From: Bacteroides sp.
Lineage (GTDB): Bacteria; Bacteroidota; Bacteroidia; Bacteroidales; P3
Direction of reading: 5' to 3'
NCBI GenBank assembly: GCA_023662825.1
Contig: JAMPIH010000015.1
Span: 1 to 40,663, forward strand
DNA length: 40,663 nucleotides
The notes beneath the pieces were generated by a model. That model saw nothing but the letters and a program-made list of their open reading frames with translations. It was not told where the DNA came from and ran no database searches. This document shows positions 36,175 through 40,663 of this stretch, in pieces. Both the position numbers and the translations under genes were made by a program. Position 1 is the first letter of the stretch. Each line of letters starts with the position of its first letter.

Positions 36175-38916
36175 ATGAAAGAAGGATTGAAAACAGTTTA
36201 TCTGTTTGGAAACAAGACGGCCGAAGGTAGGGCCGACATGCGTAATTTGTTGGGTGGAAAAGGTGCCAATCTGGCTGAAATGAGCCTGATCGGCCTGCCT
36301 GTTCCTCCCGGTTTCACGATTACCACCGAAGTCTGTACGGCCTACAACCGCCTGGGTGCGGACGCCGTTATCAGCGCCATCAAGCCCGAAGTGCAGAACG
36401 GTATGGCGGCCGTTGAAAAGATCATGGGCGCCAAGTTCGGCGATTCGGTCAATCCTCTCTTGTTCTCGGTCCGTTCCGGTGCCCGTGCCTCCATGCCCGG
36501 CATGATGGACACGATCCTGAACCTCGGTATCAACGACACCGTGGTGGAAGCCCTCTGCAAGAAAACCGGCAACGAACGTTTTGCCTGGGATTCCTACCGT
36601 CGTTTCGTGCAGATGTACGGTGATGTGGTGCTGGGTATGAAACCCACCTCCAAGGAAGACATAGACCCCTTCGAAGAAATCATCGAGGCGATGAAGCATG
36701 AAAAGGGCGTCAAACTCGATACCGAATTAGGTGTTCCCGAATTGAAGGAACTGGTGACCCGTTTCAAGGCCGCCGTCAAGAAAAACACCGGCAAGGATTT
36801 CCCCACCGATCCGTGGGAACAGCTTTGGGGTGCCATCATCGCTGTATTCGACAGCTGGATGAATGAACGCGCCATCCTTTACCGCCGCCTCAACAACATT
36901 CCCGCCGAATGGGGTACGGCCGTCAACGTACAGGCCATGGTGTTCGGCAATATGGGCAATACTTCCGCCACGGGGGTTTGCTTCAGCCGCAGCGCCTCCA
37001 CGGGCGAGAACGTGTTCAACGGTGAATACCTGATCAACGCCCAGGGCGAAGACGTGGTGGCCGGTATCCGTACGCCTCAGGAAATCACTCTCCTGGGTTC
37101 GCAACGTTGGGCGCAGCTGCAGGGTATTTCCGAAAAGGAACGCGCCGCCAAATATCCCTCCCTCGAGGAATCCATGCCCGAACTCTATAAGGAACTTTGG
37201 GATTTGCAGAACAAGCTCGAACTGCATTACAAGGATATGCAGGATATGGAGTTCACCATTCAGGAAGGCCGCTTGTGGATGCTCCAGACCCGCAACGGCA
37301 AGCGTACCGGCGCGGCCATGGTGCGTATCGCCATGGAACTGTGCAAGGAAGGCCTGATTACCGAAAAAGAAGCCTTGATGCGCATCGAGCCCAACAAGTT
37401 GGACGAACTGCTGCACCCCGTTTTCGACAAGAAGGCGCTGGCCACCGCCCAGGTGATGGCCAAAGGTCTGCCCGCTTCGCCGGGTGCGGCCACCGGACGT
37501 ATCCTCTTCTTTGCCGAAGATGCCGAGAAGGTGATCGAAAAGGAACCGAACGCCAAGTTGATTCTGGTGCGTATCGAAACCTCGCCCGAAGACCTCAAGG
37601 GTATGTACATTGCCCAGGGTATCCTTACCGCCCGTGGCGGTATGACCTCGCATGCGGCCGTTGTGGCGCGCGGTATGGGCAAATGCTGCGTTTCGGGTGC
37701 CGGCGACATCGAGATCGACTACAAGAAACGCACGCTTACCATGAGCGGCAAGACCTATAAGGAAGGCGACTACATCTCCCTGAACGGTTCCACCGGTCAG
37801 GTGTTCGACGGAGAGATCAAGACCAATGACGCCGAAATCAGCGGCGACTTCCAGGCCTTGATGGATCTGGCCGACAAATACACCCGCATGCGTGTACGCA
37901 CCAACGCCGACACGCCGCACGATGCCGAGGTCGCCCGCAATTTCGGTGCCAGCGGTATCGGTCTCTGCCGTACCGAACATATGTTCTTCGAAGGCGACAA
38001 GATCATCCCCATGCGTGAGATGATTTTGGCCAAGGATACCGAAGGCCGCCGCGCCGCGTTGGCCAAGTTGCTGCCCGTCCAGCGCGCCGACTTCGAAGGT
38101 ATCTTCGCCGCCATGCACGGACTGCCGGTTACGGTGCGTCTGCTGGATCCTCCCTTGCACGAATTCGTGCCCAAGGATCGGAAAGGTCAGGAAGAAATGG
38201 CCAAGGTGATGGGTATCAGCGTGGAAGAAGTGGCCTCCAAGGTAAAGGAACTCGAAGAAGTGAACCCCATGCTGGGTCACCGCGGCTGCCGTCTGGGCAA
38301 CACCTATCCCGAAATTTCGGAAATGCAGACCCGTGCCATCATGGAAGCGGCCATGAACCTGAAGGCCAAGGGTATCGACGCCCATCCCGAAATCATGGTG
38401 CCCCTTGCCGGAAGCAAGAAGGAACTGCAGATGCAGGTGGACATTATCCGCGCCACGGCCGAGAAGGTGTTCGAAGAAAGGAAAGACCGCATCGAATATT
38501 TCGTAGGAACGATGGTGGAAGTGCCCCGCGCTGCCCTCACCGCCGACGAGATTGCCGAAGTGGCCGAGTTCTTCTCTTTCGGAACCAACGACCTTACGCA
38601 GATGACCTTCGGTTTCTCGCGCGACGATATCGGCAAGTTCCTGCCCACCTACTTGGACAAGAACCTCCTCAAATACGACCCGTTCCAGGTATTGGACCGC
38701 GAAGGGGTAGGCCAGTTGATGCGCATCGGCGTGGAAAAAGGCCGTGCCACCCGTCCCGATATCAAGATCGGTATCTGCGGTGAACATGGAGGTGAACCCA
38801 GTTCGGTTGCCTTCTGCGACTCGCTGGGCATGCGCTATGTAAGCTGCTCGCCTTATCGTGTGCCTATTGCACGTGTGGCGGCGGCGCAGGCCAATGTCTC
38901 CACGCAAGACAAGTAA
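36175..38916 (+). CDS. ppdK: Pyruvate, phosphate dikinase
   Basis: A 913-residue enzyme interconverting pyruvate + ATP + Pi and phosphoenolpyruvate + AMP + PPi. The N-terminal ATP-grasp domain begins with KTAEGRADMRNLLGGKGANLAEM and has SVRSGARASMPGMMDTILNLG. The swivelling domain has the phosphohistidine His493 in GGMTSHAAVVARGMGK. The C-terminal PEP/pyruvate barrel has GIGLCRTEHMFF, HRGCRLG, SFGTNDLTQMTFGFSRDD and the catalytic Cys868 in GICGEHGGEPSS, spaced from the His as in the clostridial enzyme. In anaerobes it can serve glycolysis or gluconeogenesis. It has its own promoter and ends at a hairpin repeat that could stop transcription. Confidence 0.97.
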   Translation: MKEGLKTVYLFGNKTAEGRADMRNLLGGKGANLAEMSLIGLPVPPGFTITTEVCTAYNRLGADAVISAIKPEVQNGMAAVEKIMGAKFGDSVNPLLFSVRSGARASMPGMMDTILNLGINDTVVEALCKKTGNERFAWDSYRRFVQMYGDVVLGMKPTSKEDIDPFEEIIEAMKHEKGVKLDTELGVPELKELVTRFKAAVKKNTGKDFPTDPWEQLWGAIIAVFDSWMNERAILYRRLNNIPAEWGTAVNVQAMVFGNMGNTSATGVCFSRSASTGENVFNGEYLINAQGEDVVAGIRTPQEITLLGSQRWAQLQGISEKERAAKYPSLEESMPELYKELWDLQNKLELHYKDMQDMEFTIQEGRLWMLQTRNGKRTGAAMVRIAMELCKEGLITEKEALMRIEPNKLDELLHPVFDKKALATAQVMAKGLPASPGAATGRILFFAEDAEKVIEKEPNAKLILVRIETSPEDLKGMYIAQGILTARGGMTSHAAVVARGMGKCCVSGAGDIEIDYKKRTLTMSGKTYKEGDYISLNGSTGQVFDGEIKTNDAEISGDFQALMDLADKYTRMRVRTNADTPHDAEVARNFGASGIGLCRTEHMFFEGDKIIPMREMILAKDTEGRRAALAKLLPVQRADFEGIFAAMHGLPVTVRLLDPPLHEFVPKDRKGQEEMAKVMGISVEEVASKVKELEEVNPMLGHRGCRLGNTYPEISEMQTRAIMEAAMNLKAKGIDAHPEIMVPLAGSKKELQMQVDIIRATAEKVFEERKDRIEYFVGTMVEVPRAALTADEIAEVAEFFSFGTNDLTQMTFGFSRDDIGKFLPTYLDKNLLKYDPFQVLDREGVGQLMRIGVEKGRATRPDIKIGICGEHGGEPSSVAFCDSLGMRYVSCSPYRVPIARVAAAQANVSTQDK

Positions 38917-39021
38917 AAAAAAACGTTTAGGACGGTAATCTGCTTCGCTAAAAGCTTTAGTACGCTCCCGCGCGTTCCTACGGCTTTTATCTTGCATCTC
39001 ACCATCCTAAACGCTTTTTTT
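38917..39021. repeat. Hairpin repeat, copy B
   Basis: Bounded by an A run (38915-38923) and a T run (39015-39021). Outer arms CGTTTAGGA and TCCTAAACG pair, then GGT/ACC, TGC/GCA and TAAAAGC/GCTTTTA. It shares TCTGCTTCGCTAAA and GTACGCTCCC with copy A but lacks the left half of the central CGTAC hairpin. It begins at the ppdK stop codon and could act as its terminator. Confidence 0.8.
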
Positions 39022-39142
39022 GGAGCCAGGACGGCTATCTGCCGCGTTGGAAGCCCATTCTTAGTTCGGTCACGTACGAAAGTACGCTCCCTCTCAAGAA
39101 TGGGCTTCCGCCTTGCATCTGGCCATCCAAAACGCTTTTTTT
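39022..39142. repeat. Hairpin repeat, copy C
   Basis: Same architecture as copies A, B and D but with a different inner stem: GGAAGCCCATTCTT pairs perfectly with AAGAATGGGCTTCC. The central CGTAC-gaaa-GTACG stem and the CTCCC segment are kept. The right arm TTGCATCTGGCCATCC parallels TTGCATCTCACCATCC of copy B, and GGC replaces GGT in the left arm so pairing is preserved. It ends in seven T. Confidence 0.8.
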
Positions 39143-39255
39143 GTTCCGGCTTCGTGTCTTGAAAGCCGTAGATTCGCTTGGCCACGTACTTTTAGTACGC
39201 TCCCGCGCGTTCCTACGGCTTTTATCTTGTAGCAGGCCATCCCAAGCGCTTTTTT
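39143..39255. repeat. Hairpin repeat, copy D
   Basis: GAAAGCCGTAG pairs with CTACGGCTTTT, around a central CGTAC-tttta-GTACG stem followed by CTCCC. The stretch from GTACGCTCCC through CTACGGCTTTTATCTTG (39196-39231) is identical in copy B. It ends in six T. The 15 bases GTTCCGGCTTCGTGT open this copy (39143-39157) and recur just after it (39256-39270), two bases before the cotH-like stop codon. Confidence 0.8.
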
Positions 39256-39272
39256 GTTCCGGCTTCGTGTAG

Positions 39273-40478
39273 CTATAAACCCTCTACCATACGGTTTAGG
39301 GCGGAGTATTTTAGAAGAAGCGTTTCCTTGAGAAAGTCCACGTATTCATCGAAGCCGTTCCGGGCGATGCCGGAGGGATCCAAATGGGGCTCCCAGATTC
39401 TTGTGTCAGCTTCCTGCCCCTTATAAATGGATTTCCGCAAGTGTTCAATCTGCGTTTCTATGTCGATTTTTTCTTTGTATTCGTTCCAGATCTCTTTCAG
39501 TCTATGCGTGAATGCTGGAGATTGGAAAAGCGCATCATAGTAGAGCGTGTTCATCAGGCAGCAGTCCGATTGGGAAAGAGCTGCCCAATCAAAATCCCAT
39601 ACGGGGCCGGCTTTCAATTTGTTGTCTGTAACGCTATAGGTCAGATAACAGCTTTTGGGATGTTTGAGTTCCGGATTATACATAAGTTCGTTTACGAGAT
39701 AGAACTTGATCCAAGAATCAAGGTCGATCGTTTCCGCGTAGGTTTCGTCCGGTGCATCGCCACAGGCTGGATATAGAAGGGCTTCGAGAGCCGCTATCTT
39801 TTCCTGTAGGAAGAGAAGCCTTTCGTCTGTCATCGCGTCATCGTTCTTAATCATGTACGGGAAAGCTTTTTTTGTCGATCTAAATTTCCATACTTCATCG
39901 TAATATTCATCGAGTTCAATCAGGAAGTCGTTGTCTTCGTCGATGTCCACCCGGTTTTTATCCACTTTGATGGCTTCGCCCAACCAGTAGAGCCCCTTGT
40001 CGATACCATTTAGGTTGAGCATGACGAATTGTCCGCGTACGGTGTAATCCATATCAAGTTGCTGGCTGACATAGAAAGCCATGCTGTTACGAATAAAGGT
40101 GTTGTCGCGGTAGTTGGCAATCAAGACCCAGCGTTTATGTTCGGGCATGCCTAGAACTTCCCTCTTTTTATCCAGTTTAATGGCATAAGGCTTTTTGATA
40201 TGTTCCCATGTTGAGTTCCCTCGTCCTCGGATACTTGTAGGCAGGTCGTTGAAGGATAAACCGGGATTGTCAGTTTGGGTCAATGAGAGCAAAGTTCCTT
40301 TTATCCATTCTTCTTTTGAAGTGATGTCTTCGCCATCGGGTGTATTGATGTAAAGGAGGGGCAGTTTGTCGTTGTCAGATTCATCATAGGAGGTTTGTTT
40401 ACAGGACGATAGACTGAAACAAGAGAATACGGTCAGGAAAATCCAGAGGGATCTTGCACTGGAAAGGAATGGCGTCAT
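39273..40478 (-). CDS. CotH kinase family lipoprotein
   Basis: A 401-residue lipoprotein. The signal peptide ends in LSSC with Cys26 as acylation site. The CotH-like kinase domain shows RGRGNSTWEHIKKPYAIKLDKK, the nucleotide-binding part typical of the family, MLNLNGIDKGLYWLGEAIKVDKNRV, and the metal-binding motif GPVWDFDWA. Spore-coat CotH phosphorylates proteins; Bacteroidota relatives are exported and their substrates are unknown. GC is low (a sampled 60-base line had 35%), unlike most neighbours, hinting at later acquisition. It is convergent with ppdK and separated from it by the hairpin array. Probably at the outer membrane or cell surface. Confidence 0.88.
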   Translation of the reverse strand: MTPFLSSARSLWIFLTVFSCFSLSSCKQTSYDESDNDKLPLLYINTPDGEDITSKEEWIKGTLLSLTQTDNPGLSFNDLPTSIRGRGNSTWEHIKKPYAIKLDKKREVLGMPEHKRWVLIANYRDNTFIRNSMAFYVSQQLDMDYTVRGQFVMLNLNGIDKGLYWLGEAIKVDKNRVDIDEDNDFLIELDEYYDEVWKFRSTKKAFPYMIKNDDAMTDERLLFLQEKIAALEALLYPACGDAPDETYAETIDLDSWIKFYLVNELMYNPELKHPKSCYLTYSVTDNKLKAGPVWDFDWAALSQSDCCLMNTLYYDALFQSPAFTHRLKEIWNEYKEKIDIETQIEHLRKSIYKGQEADTRIWEPHLDPSGIARNGFDEYVDFLKETLLLKYSALNRMVEGL

Positions 40479-40498
40479 AATGGATTAATATTTTGTTG

Positions 40499-40546
40499 TT
40501 TATATGAAAAATATGCACAAAATTAATAATTTTTTTTTCATATAAA
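40499..40546. repeat. 13-base inverted repeat around the cotH-like promoter
   Basis: TTTATATGAAAAA (40499-40511) and TTTTTCATATAAA (40534-40546) are perfect inverted copies separated by 22 bases that contain the candidate -7 element. This could be an operator or a cruciform. The rest of the window, 40547-40663, shows nothing I can identify. Confidence 0.6.
40518..40525 (-). promoter_or_regulatory. Candidate -7 element for the CotH-like gene
   Basis: Minus-strand TAATTTTG matches TAnnTTTG, 40 bases before the start codon and inside the 13-base inverted repeat. The region is AT-rich, so chance matches are possible. Confidence 0.4.
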
Positions 40547-40663
40547 AGTACCGGCCGTCAAATGTGGCCGATTTTCCCCCCGACATCCGTGTTTGGCATG
40601 CCGGGCGGAAAAAAGTTTCGAGAGGGAACGCGCCCCAGGGCATACTGTAGGGGAGAAATGAGA

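Noticed and set aside
36727-38997. Minus-strand frame of 756 codons over ppdK
   Set aside because: It is antisense to an unmistakable pyruvate phosphate dikinase; same His-rich shadow type. The same holds for 8996-11167 (over yidC), 31780-33474 (over atpD) and 17658-19073 (over the DUF1015 gene).
38853-39185. Minus-strand frame of 110 codons over hairpin copies B and C
   Set aside because: It is generated by the repeats and the ppdK 3' end; the resemblance to the frame at 18988-19209 reflects DNA repeat identity, not a gene family.
38917-39270. CRISPR array
   Set aside because: Units are long, imperfect palindromes without unique spacers of constant length, and no cas genes are present.

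Overview
The window looks like chromosomal DNA of an anaerobic Bacteroidota, most likely order Bacteroidales. Several signals agree. Promoters have the phylum-specific form TTG, 19-21 bases, TAnnTTTG (upstream of nrdD, mtaB, the hydrogenase gene and ppdK). A secreted C10 protease ends in a type IX secretion sorting tail. The F1 epsilon subunit is very short, LptE follows a sigma-54 activator, and there are an M49 dipeptidyl peptidase and a CotH-type lipoprotein. Class III ribonucleotide reductase, a group-B-like [FeFe] hydrogenase and pyruvate phosphate dikinase point to anaerobic life. No species can be named from the sequence alone.

Layout. 1-9000: a fatty-acyl/butyryl-CoA block, crt-hbd then etfB-etfA-acyl-CoA dehydrogenase, split by an AT-rich C10 protease gene and a reversed thiD-thiS pair. 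9000-15500: yidC, yebC, a sigma-54 activator, lptE, a YciI-like gene and an exported coiled-coil protein of unknown role. 15526-19200 (minus strand): an ECF-type sigma factor, a ferredoxin-nitroreductase and a DUF1015 protein, with clear terminators. 19051-19208: a long hairpin repeat. 19210-21246: dipeptidyl peptidase III. 21339-21410: tRNA-Arg(CCG). 21505-24996: a promoter and cobalamin riboswitch in front of nrdD-nrdG-marC. 24993-31491: rlmB (minus), then mtaB, an orphan histidine kinase, hemW and an unknown secreted protein. 31481-33468 (minus): a small lipoprotein gene, atpD and atpC, apart from the other ATP synthase genes. 33697-38916: hydrogenase-xerD, then ppdK. 38917-39270: three tandem hairpin repeats. 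39273-40478: a CotH-like lipoprotein gene.

How the genes work together. Crt, Hbd, the electron-transfer flavoprotein and the acyl-CoA dehydrogenase make up the 3-hydroxyacyl-CoA to saturated acyl-CoA segment of a butyrate-type pathway. Hydrogenase, ferredoxin-nitroreductase and PPDK fit ferredoxin-linked fermentation. YidC and LptE serve envelope assembly. The riboswitch would repress the oxygen-sensitive, B12-independent reductase when cobalamin is plentiful, which predicts a B12-dependent reductase elsewhere in the genome.

The most unusual signal is a family of roughly 105-130 base hairpins (one plus a fragment at 19051-19208, three in tandem at 38917-39270). Their stems differ in sequence but stay paired, while a central GTACGCTCCC segment is kept. 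I could not assign them to a known repeat class. Other points of interest are the altered GAFTGA loop of the sigma-54 activator, the CCH motif in the hydrogenase active site, and the sharp base-composition break inside the C10 protease gene.
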